Below are positions 53,531-63,904 of a stretch of 64,000 nt of DNA, in pieces; the first letter of the stretch is position 1; each line of letters starts with the position of its first letter. The stretch is from assembly GCF_000720115.1 (NCBI RefSeq), contig NZ_JOIR01000011.1, positions 385,573 to 449,572 of the forward strand, written 5' to 3'. The notes beneath the pieces were generated by a model. The model worked only from the letters and a program-made list of their open reading frames with translations, searched no databases and was not told the DNA's origin. The position numbers and the translations under genes are program-made. This DNA comes from Streptomyces sp. NRRL F-2580. GTDB lineage: Bacteria > Actinomycetota > Actinomycetes > Streptomycetales > Streptomycetaceae.

Positions 53531-55600
53531 ATGGCTCAGGATGTGACCACGGATGCCGTGGGCCCCGGTCACGGCCCGCCGAAGTCCGGCCCCGCCTCCG
53601 AACACACCTCCCGTGAGGTCCTCGTCTCCATCGGCGCCCTGCTGCTGGGCCTGCTGATCGCCGCGCTCGACCAGACCATCGTCTCCACGGCCCTGCCGAC
53701 CATCGTCAGCGAACTCGGCGGCATGGCGCACCTGTCCTGGGTCGTCACCGCCTACATGCTCGCCTCCACCGCGGCCACCCCCCTGTGGGGGAAGCTCGGC
53801 GACCAGTACGGACGCAAGAAGCTCTTCCAGTACGCCATCGTCATCTTCCTGATCGGGTCGGCGCTGTGCGGGCTCGCCCAGGACATGCCCCAGCTCATCG
53901 GCTTCCGTGCCCTGCAGGGCCTGGGCGGCGGCGGACTGATCGTGCTGTCGATGGCGATCGTCGGCGACATCGTCCCGCCCCGCGAACGCGGCAAGTACCA
54001 GGGTCTCTTCGGCGCCGTCTTCGGCGCGACCAGCGTGCTGGGCCCGCTGCTGGGCGGCCTCTTCGTGGACCACCTGTCCTGGCGCTGGGTCTTCTACATC
54101 AACCTCCCCATCGGTCTCGTCGCGCTCGTCGTCATCGCCGCCGTCCTGCACATCCCGACACGCTCCGCCAAGCACACCATCGACTACGTCGGCACCTTCC
54201 TCATCGCCTGCGTCGCCACCTGCCTCGTCCTCGTCGCCTCCCTCGGCGGCACCTGGGGCTGGGGCTCGGCCCGGATCATCGGCCTCGCCGTCCTCGGCGC
54301 CGCGCTGCTCGCCGTCTTCGTCTTCGTGGAACGCAAGGCCGCCGAACCCGTGCTCCCGCTGGGTCTGTTCCACATCCGCACCTTCACCCTCTGCTCGGCG
54401 ATCAGCTTCGTCGTCGGCTTCGCGATGTTCGGCGCGATGGTCTACCTGCCGACCTTCCTCCAGGTCGTCCAGGGCGTCTCACCGACGATGTCGGGCGTCC
54501 ACATGCTGCCGATGGTCCTCGGCATGCTGATCTCCTCCACCGCCTCCGGCCAGATCGTCAGCCGCACCGGCCGCTGGAAGGTGTTCCCGATCGCCGGCAC
54601 CGGCGTCACCGCCATCGGCCTGCTCCTCCTGCACCAGCTGCACCGCACCAGCTCCACCTGGGAGATGAGCATCTACTTCTTCGTCTTCGGCGCCGGTCTC
54701 GGCCTGGTCATGCAGGTACTCGTCCTGGTGGTGCAGAACGCCGTCAGCTACGCCGACCTCGGCGTCGCCACCTCCGGTGCCACCTTCTTCCGCTCCATCG
54801 GCGCCTCCTTCGGCGTCGCCATCTTCGGCACGGTCTTCACCAACGGGCTCGAGAACAAGCTCGCCGCCTCCCTCGCGGGTGTACAGCTGCCCGCCGGGGC
54901 GGGCGTCGCGCAGCTGGAGGCCGACCCGCGGGCCATCACCGCGCTTCCGTCCGGTATCCGTCCCCGCGTGCTCGACGCCTACGCCGAAGCCATCACGGAC
55001 GTGTTCCTCTACGCCGTGCCGATCGTCCTGGTCGCCTTCGTGATCGCCTGCTTCCTGAAGGAGGACAAGCTCCGCACCTCGGTCACCGCACCCGATGTGA
55101 CCGAGACCCTGGCGTCCAACCCGGTCCATCGCTCCTCCCACGACGAGGTCGCCCGCGCACTGACGGTCCTCGGCACCCGCGAGGGCCGCCGCCACGTCTA
55201 CGAGAAGATCACCGCGAAGGCCGGCTACGACCTGCTGCCCGCCGCCAGCTGGCTGCTGCTGCGGATCAAGAAGTACGGCTCCACCGAGCCCGCGCTGCTC
55301 GCCGAGCGCACCCACGTGCCGCTGAAGGCCGTCACGGACGCCGCCCGGCAGGTCGAGGGGCGCGGGCTCGCCACCCGGGACGGGCTGGCGCTGATCCTGA
55401 CCGACAAGGGGCGCGCGACCGCCGAGAAGCTCGCCGAGGCCCGGGAGGAGTCCCTCGCCGAACTGCTCGGTGACTGGTGGGGCCCGGACCGCCCGACCGA
55501 CCTGATCAAGCTGGTCCAGGAGATCAACGCGGAGCTGTGCGGATCCGACGCCGAGGAGCCCTACGACGCCGCGCCGCGACGGGACCACGCCGCGCACTAG
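53531..55600 (+). CDS. 14-TMS MFS exporter with C-terminal winged helix
   Basis: A 689-aa EmrB/QacA-type drug:proton antiporter. Motif A is [11 protein letters not shown] (about 92-102), motif C-like residues lie in [12 protein letters not shown], and D in [15 protein letters not shown] is the family motif D1. Fourteen hydrophobic segments span residues 32-520. After the last helix come about 165 cytoplasmic residues with a MarR-like winged helix ([58 protein letters not shown]). The exporter may thus sense its drug or bind DNA or another protein. GAGGAGG precedes the ATG. Confidence 0.92.
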   Translation: MAQDVTTDAVGPGHGPPKSGPASEHTSREVLVSIGALLLGLLIAALDQTIVSTALPTIVSELGGMAHLSWVVTAYMLASTAATPLWGKLGDQYGRKKLFQYAIVIFLIGSALCGLAQDMPQLIGFRALQGLGGGGLIVLSMAIVGDIVPPRERGKYQGLFGAVFGATSVLGPLLGGLFVDHLSWRWVFYINLPIGLVALVVIAAVLHIPTRSAKHTIDYVGTFLIACVATCLVLVASLGGTWGWGSARIIGLAVLGAALLAVFVFVERKAAEPVLPLGLFHIRTFTLCSAISFVVGFAMFGAMVYLPTFLQVVQGVSPTMSGVHMLPMVLGMLISSTASGQIVSRTGRWKVFPIAGTGVTAIGLLLLHQLHRTSSTWEMSIYFFVFGAGLGLVMQVLVLVVQNAVSYADLGVATSGATFFRSIGASFGVAIFGTVFTNGLENKLAASLAGVQLPAGAGVAQLEADPRAITALPSGIRPRVLDAYAEAITDVFLYAVPIVLVAFVIACFLKEDKLRTSVTAPDVTETLASNPVHRSSHDEVARALTVLGTREGRRHVYEKITAKAGYDLLPAASWLLLRIKKYGSTEPALLAERTHVPLKAVTDAARQVEGRGLATRDGLALILTDKGRATAEKLAEAREESLAELLGDWWGPDRPTDLIKLVQEINAELCGSDAEEPYDAAPRRDHAAH

Positions 55601-55648
55601 ACCGGTGCCGCGCGGCGAGCGGTGCCGGGTGTGCGGGACCGTGCGGGC

Positions 55649-56275
55649 TCAGGCCAGGCGCTTCTCGAACCAGTGCTCCGCATACGGGCCCGACTTGTAC
55701 GCGGGTATCTCCGCGTACCCGTGACGCGCGTACAACGCGCGGGCCTCGACGAGATCCGACCGGGTGTCCAGCCGGACCCGCTCCGCGCCCAGCGCACGTC
55801 CTTGCGCCTCCAGCGCCTCGAGCAGCGCCGCCCCGCCGCCGGTACCGCGGGCGCGCGGGTCGACGTACACCTTGGTGAGCTCGGCGGTGGCGTGGTCGAG
55901 CAGGCGCAGACCGCCGCAGGCGAGGGGCTCGCCGCCGCGCCGCCCCACGACGAACCCGCCCGTGGGCGGGAGCAGCCCGTCGTCGGGGAAGTCCAGCAGT
56001 CCCTGGTCGATCTCGGCCTCGGTGACCTGCCGTTTCCAGTACCGGCCGGCGACCTCGGCGTAGTACGCGCGGCGCAGAAGGACGGCGTCGGGGGAGGTGA
56101 CGGGTTCGGGGACGACGGTCCACGAGGCCGAGGCCGAGGCCGAGGCGGAGGCCGCGGAGGCCGCGGGCGCGGTCGCCGTGAGGTGCTCGCCGCCGAGCTC
56201 GTCATCGTGCCTGCCGTGCCTGCCGTGCCTGCCGCGCCTGCCGCGCTGTTCACTGTGCGTGTTGATCGTGTTCAT
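55649..56275 (-). CDS. GNAT family N-acetyltransferase
   Basis: A 208-aa acetyltransferase. The GNAT core runs from about residue 95: GGLRLLDHATAELTKVYVDP, then the acetyl-CoA loop RARGTGGGAALLEALEAQ, and ALYARHGYAEIP at the C-terminal side. The first 55 residues are low complexity, made by in-frame 9-nt and 6-nt DNA repeats (RHG and SA units). The start is uncertain because no ribosome site precedes the ATG at 56275; a shorter protein starting after the repeats is possible. Substrate unknown. Confidence 0.85.
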   Translation of the reverse strand: MNTINTHSEQRGRRGRHGRHGRHDDELGGEHLTATAPAASAASASASASASWTVVPEPVTSPDAVLLRRAYYAEVAGRYWKRQVTEAEIDQGLLDFPDDGLLPPTGGFVVGRRGGEPLACGGLRLLDHATAELTKVYVDPRARGTGGGAALLEALEAQGRALGAERVRLDTRSDLVEARALYARHGYAEIPAYKSGPYAEHWFEKRLA

Positions 56276-56382
56276 GGAGTCATTGTGGAGTTCGCGGCGG
56301 AACTCCCGCGTGGAATATCCACAATGCCGGGCCGATGATAGGAAAAGGATATTTCGCGCGTACCCGGAGGGTGTGAAACGCC

Positions 56383-56778
56383 ATGTCAGAGCATCCCGAC
56401 TGTGCCTTGATCCGCCGCGGCTACGAGGCCTTCGGCAAGGGCGACCTGGAGACGCTTGGCACGCTGCTGACGGCCGACGTCATCCACCACGTGCCCGGCA
56501 GCCACCCCATGTCCGGGCACCACAAGGGCCGCGAGAACGTGCTCGACTTCTACCGCCGGCTCGGCGAGGAGTCGAAGGGCACCTTCCAGGTCCACCTGGA
56601 ATCGGTGCTGGCGGACGGGCGGGGGCACGTGATGAGTTTCCACACGGCACGCGGTGACCGCGGCGACCGCGGCATCGAGATCCGCCAAGGGCTCTTCTTC
56701 ACGATCGTCGGCCACAAGATCACCGACATCGACCAGTGCACCGCGGACATCGACGAGGAAGACACCTTCTGGAGCTGA
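56383..56778 (+). CDS. SnoaL-like/NTF2-fold protein
   Basis: A 131-aa protein with the cone-shaped NTF2/SnoaL fold: ALIRRGYEAFGKGDLETLGTLL, VIHHVPGSHPMSGHHKGREN, then HVMSFHTARGDRG and GHKITDIDQCTADIDEED. Members are isomerases, hydratases or binding proteins. No specific role can be assigned. It is convergent with the monooxygenase-like gene; paired terminators lie between. Confidence 0.87.
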   Translation: MSEHPDCALIRRGYEAFGKGDLETLGTLLTADVIHHVPGSHPMSGHHKGRENVLDFYRRLGEESKGTFQVHLESVLADGRGHVMSFHTARGDRGDRGIEIRQGLFFTIVGHKITDIDQCTADIDEEDTFWS

Positions 56779-56805
56779 CGCCCCCCGCACGTCCGCCAGC
56801 GGTGC

Positions 56806-56866
56806 GGGGTGCGGGGCCCGGACCCCGCACCGTAAGGGGTGCGGGGCCCGGACCCCGCACCCCTTA
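56806..56866. terminator. duplicated terminator hairpins
   Basis: Two hairpins share the loop CCCGGA: GGTGCGGGG (56808-56816) with 56823-56831, and TAAGGGGTGCGGGG (56833-56846) with 56853-56866. They form a direct repeat with a 30-nt step and lie between two convergent genes. Confidence 0.85.
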
Positions 56867-56870
56867 CGGG

Positions 56871-57239
56871 TCAAGCCTTCTTCGGCGCCGCCTGCTGCAC
56901 GACCTCGAACGACCACACCGTCGACGCCGAAGCCGCCGGCTTCGGCCGCTCGCCGCCACCCTCGCCGCCCTCGGAGCCCGCACCGCCGCCCGCGCCGCCC
57001 GCGCCGCCACCCTGGTGAGCGGCCTTCATCGGCCCCTCCATCCACGCCTGGAAGTCCTCCTCCGAACGCCAGCGCGTGTAGACGAGGTACTGGTCGGTGC
57101 CCTCCACCGGGCGCAGCAGCTCGAACCATTCGAACCCGTCCGAACCCTCCACCGCCCCGGCCCGAGAGGCGAAGCGCCGCTCCAGAACTTCCCGCTGCTC
57201 GGCGGGGACCGTCAGTGCGTTGATCTTCACGATGCTCAT
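56871..57239 (-). CDS. antibiotic biosynthesis monooxygenase-like (ABM) protein
   Basis: A 122-aa protein with an ABM/heme-degrading-like ferredoxin fold (MSIVKINALTVPAEQREVLE, GFEWFELLRPVEGTDQYLVY, RWRSEEDFQAWM). The family's usual C-terminal strand is separated by a Gly-rich insert (about 76-100) from VWSFEVVQQAAP. A role in heme or polycyclic oxidation is possible but not shown. The ATG at 57239 lies 7 nt after TAGGAT, so the mRNA may be leaderless. Confidence 0.82.
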   Translation of the reverse strand: MSIVKINALTVPAEQREVLERRFASRAGAVEGSDGFEWFELLRPVEGTDQYLVYTRWRSEEDFQAWMEGPMKAAHQGGGAGGAGGGAGSEGGEGGGERPKPAASASTVWSFEVVQQAAPKKA

Positions 57240-57345
57240 GGGGGCCATCCTAGGTATCCGCGGGAGATATCGTCGTGCGGGTAATGGAGCGCGGCAGCCA
57301 GGCGAAGTCAGGGTTGCGGTCAACAGGGCGGGAGGCCGGCGAGGC

Positions 57346-59358
57346 GTGGCTAACGCGGCAGAGCACAGCGGTGCGAACGGACATGCCGGGGTCATAGGCG
57401 ATAGCGGCAGGCTCGGGGCGGCACGCCTCCTCCTGTGGGCGCTGGCGGGCGCCCTCGCCGTCAGACAGGCGGCCGCGGTGCTGCGGGTGCCACCCGGCGA
57501 GTGGCTCAGCGGCCTGCACCTTCCCGCGGCCCTCCCCGGCTCGCTCTACGACTCCGGCCAGTTCGCCGGCACCCCCTTCGCCGGGCTGGTCCTGAAGCCG
57601 CTCGTCGGTTTCGCCGCCCCCTCCCTGGAGGTGGCCTGGACCTGCGTGACGCTGCTGTTCGTCGCCGCGATCGGGCTCGTCGCCGCGCGCGGCCTGCCCG
57701 ACCCCGTGCCGCGGCGCACCGCGCTGCTCGCCGCGCCCGTGCTGACGGCCCTGATGATGGTCTCGCTGCCCGTCCGCGAGGCCGCCTCACCGGGCCAGAC
57801 CGCCGTCCTGCCGGTGCTGCTGGTGCTCCTGGCGGTCTTCCGGGTGCCCGGAGACCGGCCCGCGGGCTTCCTCGTCGGCCTCGCGGCCGCGCTCCAGCCG
57901 GCGCTGCTGCTCTTTGCCCCGCTGCTGTGGCTGTCCGGGCGCCGGCCCGCCGCCCGCACCGCCGCCGTGACCTTCGCCGGAGCCACCGCGCTGTCCTGGG
58001 CGGCCATGCCGCGCGACTCCTGGACGTACTGGGCCGAGCACCTGGCCGGCACCGGCCTCGGCGGCGCCCCCGACAGCCTCTCCAACCAGTCGCTGCACGG
58101 CGCGCTGCTGCGCCTCGGTCTGAGCGGCCCCGCCGAGATCCTGCTCTACGTGGCCCTCGCGGGCGCCGTCGTCTGGTTCGGTCTGCGCCGCGCGGTCCGC
58201 TACGCCCGCGACGGCCAGCTGCTGCTCGCCGTCGCCGTCACCGGCTGCGTGGCCGTCGCCGTGGCCCCGACCGGCTGGCGCCACCAGCTGCTGTGGGTGC
58301 TGCTCGCCGTCGCCGGCAAGGTGGGCCGGCGCGCCGCCGACCGGCGCGTGTGGCCGGTGGCCGTGGTCCTCGCCATGACGCTGCCGAGCTCGGTGCTGCT
58401 GCCGAACCTGGCCGCACTGGCCCCCGTACGGGACAACGTGCTGCTGCTCGCCGCGCTCGCCGCGGCCTGCGCGGTGCCGTTCCTGCCGCGCTCGTCGCCG
58501 TACTGGCGCGAGCCCGTACCGACCGCCTACGGGCAGCCGGCCGCCGCCCGCTGGCAGCGGGTGCCGCTGCTGCCGTTCTGGCGGCGCGTGCTGTCCCGCC
58601 CGAACCTGCTGCTGGAACTCCTGCTGATACGGGTCGGGTACTCGCTCTACTCGCACATCCGGGCCGCCGCGCCCACCAGCCGCACCCTCGCCGAGGGCAA
58701 CGGCAGCCAGATCCACGGCATCGAGCGGGCGCTCGGCATCGACATCGAGCACGCCGTGAACCACGCCGTCGTGAACACGCCCTGGCTGGAGGCGTTCTTC
58801 AACTTCTACTACACCTCCTTCCACTTCGTGGTCCCGCTGACGATCCTGGCGGTCCTGTACTGGCGGCGCCCCGGCGACTACCGGTGGGCCCGCGCCTCCC
58901 TGGGCCTGGCCACCGTCCTCGCGCTCGTCGGCTTCTGGCTGTACCCGCTCGCGCCGCCGCGCCTGATGCCCGGACTCGACTTCATCGACACCGTGCACGG
59001 ACCGCAGGACCTGGCCAACCCCTCGTACGGGGCCATGACCGCGATCTCCAACCAGTACGCGGCGATGCCCTCGCTGCACTTCGGCTGGTCGCTGTGGTGC
59101 GGGATCGTGATCGTCGTGCTGGCGCCGAAGGGCTGGCAGAAGCTGCTCGGGGCGCTGCACCCGCTGATCACGGTGTGCGCGATCGTCGCCACCGCCAACC
59201 ACTGGGTGCTGGACGCGGTGGGCGGCGCGGTCGTCGTGACCGCCGGCTTCGGGCTCGTGTACGTACTGTCCGGGCCGCGGAAACTGCAGGTGAGCCTCCC
59301 GGGGCAGCGTCGGAGCGACGAGGAACAGCCGGTAGGGGCCGGGGCGCGGAGCGCGTAG
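57346..59358 (+). CDS. bifunctional GT87 glycosyltransferase-PAP2 phosphatase fusion
   Basis: A 670-aa polytopic protein. The N-terminal half (about 1-390) is a GT87/GT-C-type polyprenyl-sugar glycosyltransferase with about ten helices. The C-terminal half (about 430-650) is a PAP2 domain of the inositolphosphotransferase type, with LEGNGSQIHGIERALGI-like start, AMPSLHFGWSLW and ATANHWVLDAVGG carrying the catalytic His/Asp. The fusion suggests transfer of a sugar or inositol-phosphate group on a lipid-linked envelope glycan. The GTG at 57346 is uncertain. Confidence 0.85.
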   Translation: MANAAEHSGANGHAGVIGDSGRLGAARLLLWALAGALAVRQAAAVLRVPPGEWLSGLHLPAALPGSLYDSGQFAGTPFAGLVLKPLVGFAAPSLEVAWTCVTLLFVAAIGLVAARGLPDPVPRRTALLAAPVLTALMMVSLPVREAASPGQTAVLPVLLVLLAVFRVPGDRPAGFLVGLAAALQPALLLFAPLLWLSGRRPAARTAAVTFAGATALSWAAMPRDSWTYWAEHLAGTGLGGAPDSLSNQSLHGALLRLGLSGPAEILLYVALAGAVVWFGLRRAVRYARDGQLLLAVAVTGCVAVAVAPTGWRHQLLWVLLAVAGKVGRRAADRRVWPVAVVLAMTLPSSVLLPNLAALAPVRDNVLLLAALAAACAVPFLPRSSPYWREPVPTAYGQPAAARWQRVPLLPFWRRVLSRPNLLLELLLIRVGYSLYSHIRAAAPTSRTLAEGNGSQIHGIERALGIDIEHAVNHAVVNTPWLEAFFNFYYTSFHFVVPLTILAVLYWRRPGDYRWARASLGLATVLALVGFWLYPLAPPRLMPGLDFIDTVHGPQDLANPSYGAMTAISNQYAAMPSLHFGWSLWCGIVIVVLAPKGWQKLLGALHPLITVCAIVATANHWVLDAVGGAVVVTAGFGLVYVLSGPRKLQVSLPGQRRSDEEQPVGAGARSA

Positions 59359-59406
59359 GCGGACGTCGTGTGCCGGTCCCTCAGCCGTCGGGGTGCGCCG
59401 CGACGG

Positions 59407-60780
59407 TCAGGGTGCCGGCGGGATGTTCTGGTTGAGGCGGAAGAGGTTGCCCGGGTCGTAGCGCCGTTTCAGTTCGCGCAGGCGCCGGTACTTCTGCGCG
59501 CCGTACGCCTGCTCGACGCGCTCCTCGCCCTCCTCCATCAGGAAGTTCGAGTAGACCCCGGTGTGGTGGGGGGCGAGGGCCGACCACAGGCCGCGCGCCC
59601 ACGTCCGTTCGGCCTCGAAGCCGTCGGCGCCCTCCGTCGTCCCGTTGATGTTGAACGTGTGCCCGGCGCCGCGCCCGCCGAAGGCCGTCTCGTCCTCCCC
59701 GACGCGGGCGATGGCCCCGCCGAGCTGGAAGATCGGGAACGCGGTGAGCGGCGACACGATCCGGGCCGCGTGCTCGGCCGTGCGGTCGATGACCTCGTCG
59801 GTGAGCCGGTCGACGTCGCAGGACTTGAAGTAGTACCAGCGGCCGTGCGGGAACGACGGGTCGAACATCGCCTGGTGCTCGGTGAACGGCTTCGGCGCGC
59901 ACAGGTCCAGAACGGGCGCGGAGCCGGTGCCGGACTCGCGCAGCGGCCGCAGCACCTCCTGCCCCTCCTCGACGGGCCCCGCGTAGCAGCAGACCACCAT
60001 CACGACGGGCTTCCCCCGCAGCTCGGACGGCACGTAGTCGACGGAGGGCGCCTTGCGGTGGACGACCGCCGTGGTCAGCTCGTCCGGTACGTCGGTGATC
60101 CACTCGCGGTAGAAGCGCAGCAGCCGCGCCGACTCGGCCATCGGCCAGACGACGGGCCCGGCCAGCACCACCGGCCCCAGCGGATTGAGGCGGAACTCGA
60201 ACTCCGTGACGATCCCGAAGTTCCCGCCGCCACCGCGGATCCCCCAGAAGAGATCGGGGTTCTCGTCCCCGCTCGCCTTCAGGAACGTTCCGTCGGCGGT
60301 CACCAGGTCCACGGACAGCAGCTGGTCGATGGTGAGCCCGTACTTGCGCATCAGCCAGCCGATCCCGCCGCCGAGCGTGAGCCCCGCCAGGCCGGTGTGC
60401 GTGACGATCCCGGCCGGGACGGCCAGGCCGAACGCCTGCGTCTCGCGGTCCAGCTCGCCGAGGAGCACCCCCGCCTGGGCCCTGACGGTACGGGCCTCGG
60501 GGTCCACCCGGATCCCGCGCATCGGGGAGAGGTCGATGACGATGCCGTCGTCGCACACCGACTGGCCGGGGAAGCTGTGGCCGCCGGAGCGCACGGCGAG
60601 GGAGAGACCGGAGGCGGCGGCGAAGCGCACGGCGTCGATGACGTCGGCGACGCCCGTGCAGTAGGCGATCAGGGCGGGGGAGCGGTCGACGGAGCCGTTC
60701 CAGATCCGACGGTCCTCGTCGTAGGAAGGGTCTCCGGGCCGCACCTGCCGTCCCCGGAAGGACTGGCTGAGCATGGCCAT
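59407..60780 (-). CDS. FAD-binding BBE-type oxidoreductase
   Basis: A 457-aa flavoprotein of the berberine bridge enzyme/PCMH family. The covalent FAD histidine is in RSGGHSFPGQS. The Cys used for a second FAD bond in some members is replaced (IVTHTGLAGLTLGGG lacks C), so FAD is probably bound by one link. The BBE tail RYDPGNLFRLNQNIPP is present. Such enzymes oxidise alcohols, sugars or natural-product intermediates. ATG at 60780 is used; 60810 is in frame. Confidence 0.9.
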   Translation of the reverse strand: MAMLSQSFRGRQVRPGDPSYDEDRRIWNGSVDRSPALIAYCTGVADVIDAVRFAAASGLSLAVRSGGHSFPGQSVCDDGIVIDLSPMRGIRVDPEARTVRAQAGVLLGELDRETQAFGLAVPAGIVTHTGLAGLTLGGGIGWLMRKYGLTIDQLLSVDLVTADGTFLKASGDENPDLFWGIRGGGGNFGIVTEFEFRLNPLGPVVLAGPVVWPMAESARLLRFYREWITDVPDELTTAVVHRKAPSVDYVPSELRGKPVVMVVCCYAGPVEEGQEVLRPLRESGTGSAPVLDLCAPKPFTEHQAMFDPSFPHGRWYYFKSCDVDRLTDEVIDRTAEHAARIVSPLTAFPIFQLGGAIARVGEDETAFGGRGAGHTFNINGTTEGADGFEAERTWARGLWSALAPHHTGVYSNFLMEEGEERVEQAYGAQKYRRLRELKRRYDPGNLFRLNQNIPPAP

Positions 60781-60841
60781 GTGTCCAGTCTGGCACCGGG
60801 GAGTCGCCATCGCCCGTGCGCTTGGCCCGGCCGGGTTTGGG

Positions 60842-60886
60842 GCCGAAGGGGCGCCGGGGCACGCGTGGCCCCGGCGCCCCTTCGGC
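60842..60886. terminator. long hairpin between BBE and P450 genes
   Basis: A perfect 18-bp stem (GCCGAAGGGGCGCCGGGG 60842-60859 with 60869-60886) with a 9-nt loop that can close by one more pair. It lies upstream of the BBE gene (start 60780) and past the P450 stop at 61114, so it may end transcription from the P450 gene. Confidence 0.65.
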
Positions 60887-60985
60887 TGGATCGCCGCTGT
60901 CTGTCAGGATCGCCCGGTTCGGGGCGGGCCGCCACTCGGACGGGCGCGGGCATTCCGCGCTTCACACGCCGGCGCGGCTCAAAGA

Positions 60986-61034
60986 TCGGGGCTCCGCCCC
61001 GGACCCCGCGCCTCAAGCGCCGGCGGGGCTGGAT
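60986..61034 (-). repeat. dispersed Streptomyces intergenic repeat
   Basis: Read on the minus strand it is an ATCCAGCCCCGCCGGCG...GAGGCGCGGGG...GGAGCCCCG element with an internal CCGGGGC/GCCCCG hairpin. It closely matches the copy inside the PRTase fusion gene at 32909-32961. I recall such elements as common between streptomycete genes. Confidence 0.85.
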
Positions 61035-61113
61035 GTGGTGCGGCGAGGCCGGAAAGCCAGGGCGGCAGGGGCCGGGGCGTGGGTGGAGGGGGCCCTGCCG
61101 TCCTGGGGCCGGG

Positions 61114-62358
61114 TCAGCCGTGGGTGACCCGGAGTTCCTTGATGCCGTTGAGCCAGGCCGCGCGCAGGCGGCGCGGGTCCTCGCCCGTCAGACGGAGGTC
61201 CGGCAGGGCGTCGGCCAGCGCGTTGAAGATCAGGTCGATCTCCATGACCGCGAGGGACTTGCCGAGGCAGAAGTGCGGGCCGCCGCCGCCGAAGCCCAGG
61301 TGGGGGTTCGGGTCGCGGGTGATGTCGAAGGCGTCCGGGTTCTCGAAGACCTCGGGGTCGTGGTTGGCGGAGGAGTAGAACATCCCCACCCGGTCGCCCG
61401 CCTTGATCTTCTGGCCGCCGAGTTCGGTGTCCTGCGTGGCCGTGCGCTGGAAGGACACCACCGGGGTGGCCCAGCGCACGATCTCCTCCGCGGCGGTGGA
61501 CGGCCGGGTCGCCTTGTAGAGCTCCCACTGGTCGGGGTGGGTGAGGAAGGCGTGCATGCCGTGGCTGATGGCGTTGCGCGTGGTCTCGTTCCCCGCGACC
61601 GCCAGGAGGAGGACGAAGAAGCCGAACTCGTCCGAGCCGAGGTTGCCCTGGCCCTCCGCCGCGACGAGCTGGGTGACGATGTCCTTGGCCGGGCACTCCT
61701 TGCGCTGGGCCGAGAGGTTCATCGCATAGCCGATGAGCTCCATCGCCGCGTTCGAGCCGACCTCCTCGGTGATCGCGTACTCCGGGTCGTCGTACGCGAT
61801 CATCTTGTTCGACCAGTCGAAGATCTTGGCGCGGTCCTTCTGCGGTACGCCGATCAGTTCGGCGATGGCCTGCAGCGGGAGCTCGCACGCCACCTGGGTG
61901 ACGAAGTCGAAGCTGCCGTCGGCGGAGACGGCCAGGGCCTCCTCGGCGATCTTCCGGGCGCGGTCCCGGAGCGCGTCCTCCAGTCCGCGGATGGCCCGCG
62001 GGGTGAAGCCGCGCTGCACGATCTGGCGTACGCGGGTGTGTTCCGGCGGATCCATGTTCAGCATGATCAGTCGCTGGGCATCTATCGCATCACGCTGGAT
62101 GTGTTCGTTGAAGCGGATGATCGCCGTGTTGGTGGTGGAGGAGAAGAGCTCCGGGTGCGTGGAGACGTACTTGACGTCCGCGTGCCGGGTCACGACCCAG
62201 TAGCCCTCGTCGTCGAAGCCGGTGACGCCCCGCCGCTGTGGGCACCACCACACGGGTGCGGTCTGCCGCAGCTGCGCGAACTCCGGGAGGGGGACCCGGC
62301 TCTGGAGCAGGTCGGGGTCGGTGGCGTCGAAGCCTTCGGGCAGCGCGGGACAGGACAT
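61114..62358 (-). CDS. cytochrome P450, CYP125-like
   Basis: A 414-aa monooxygenase. The I-helix is AVAGNETTRNAISHG, the ExxR motif is EEIVRW, and the heme loop is FGGGGPHFCLGKSLA. This heme-loop form and the LMLNMDPPEHTRVRQIVQRGF segment resemble CYP125/CYP124 enzymes, which hydroxylate the terminal carbon of sterol or branched side chains. It is divergent from a steroid-type thiolase, supporting a shared side-chain oxidation role. ATG at 62358 with GGAG eight bases upstream. Confidence 0.9.
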   Translation of the reverse strand: MSCPALPEGFDATDPDLLQSRVPLPEFAQLRQTAPVWWCPQRRGVTGFDDEGYWVVTRHADVKYVSTHPELFSSTTNTAIIRFNEHIQRDAIDAQRLIMLNMDPPEHTRVRQIVQRGFTPRAIRGLEDALRDRARKIAEEALAVSADGSFDFVTQVACELPLQAIAELIGVPQKDRAKIFDWSNKMIAYDDPEYAITEEVGSNAAMELIGYAMNLSAQRKECPAKDIVTQLVAAEGQGNLGSDEFGFFVLLLAVAGNETTRNAISHGMHAFLTHPDQWELYKATRPSTAAEEIVRWATPVVSFQRTATQDTELGGQKIKAGDRVGMFYSSANHDPEVFENPDAFDITRDPNPHLGFGGGGPHFCLGKSLAVMEIDLIFNALADALPDLRLTGEDPRRLRAAWLNGIKELRVTHG

Positions 62359-62406
62359 CGGGGCAACTCCAAAGTCTGACGGCCCATCAGAAGTTGGCTT
62401 GAAGGT

Positions 62407-63770
<1,364 letters not shown>

Positions 63771-63823
63771 CCGTCCGCGAAGCCTGAACGCAGGCGCCTC
63801 TGAACCCCGTGGGATGGGATGCA

Positions 63824-63870
63824 GAAGGCCCCGGAGGCCGGACCTGGGGAGGCCGGCCACCGGGGCCTTC
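63824..63870 (+). terminator. terminator after thiolase gene
   Basis: GAAGGCCCCGG (63824-63834) pairs with 63860-63870 and further inner GGCCGG/CCGGCC pairing is possible. It follows the thiolase stop by 53 nt, before the convergent partial gene. Confidence 0.8.
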
Positions 63871-63904
63871 GTGTGTCTGCTGGGTGCTGCTGGGTGCTGC
63901 CGGT

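Noticed and set aside
59368..62379. 1003-aa plus-strand open frame across the BBE and P450 genes
   Set aside because: It spans two real minus-strand genes and an intergenic repeat, with no ribosome site.
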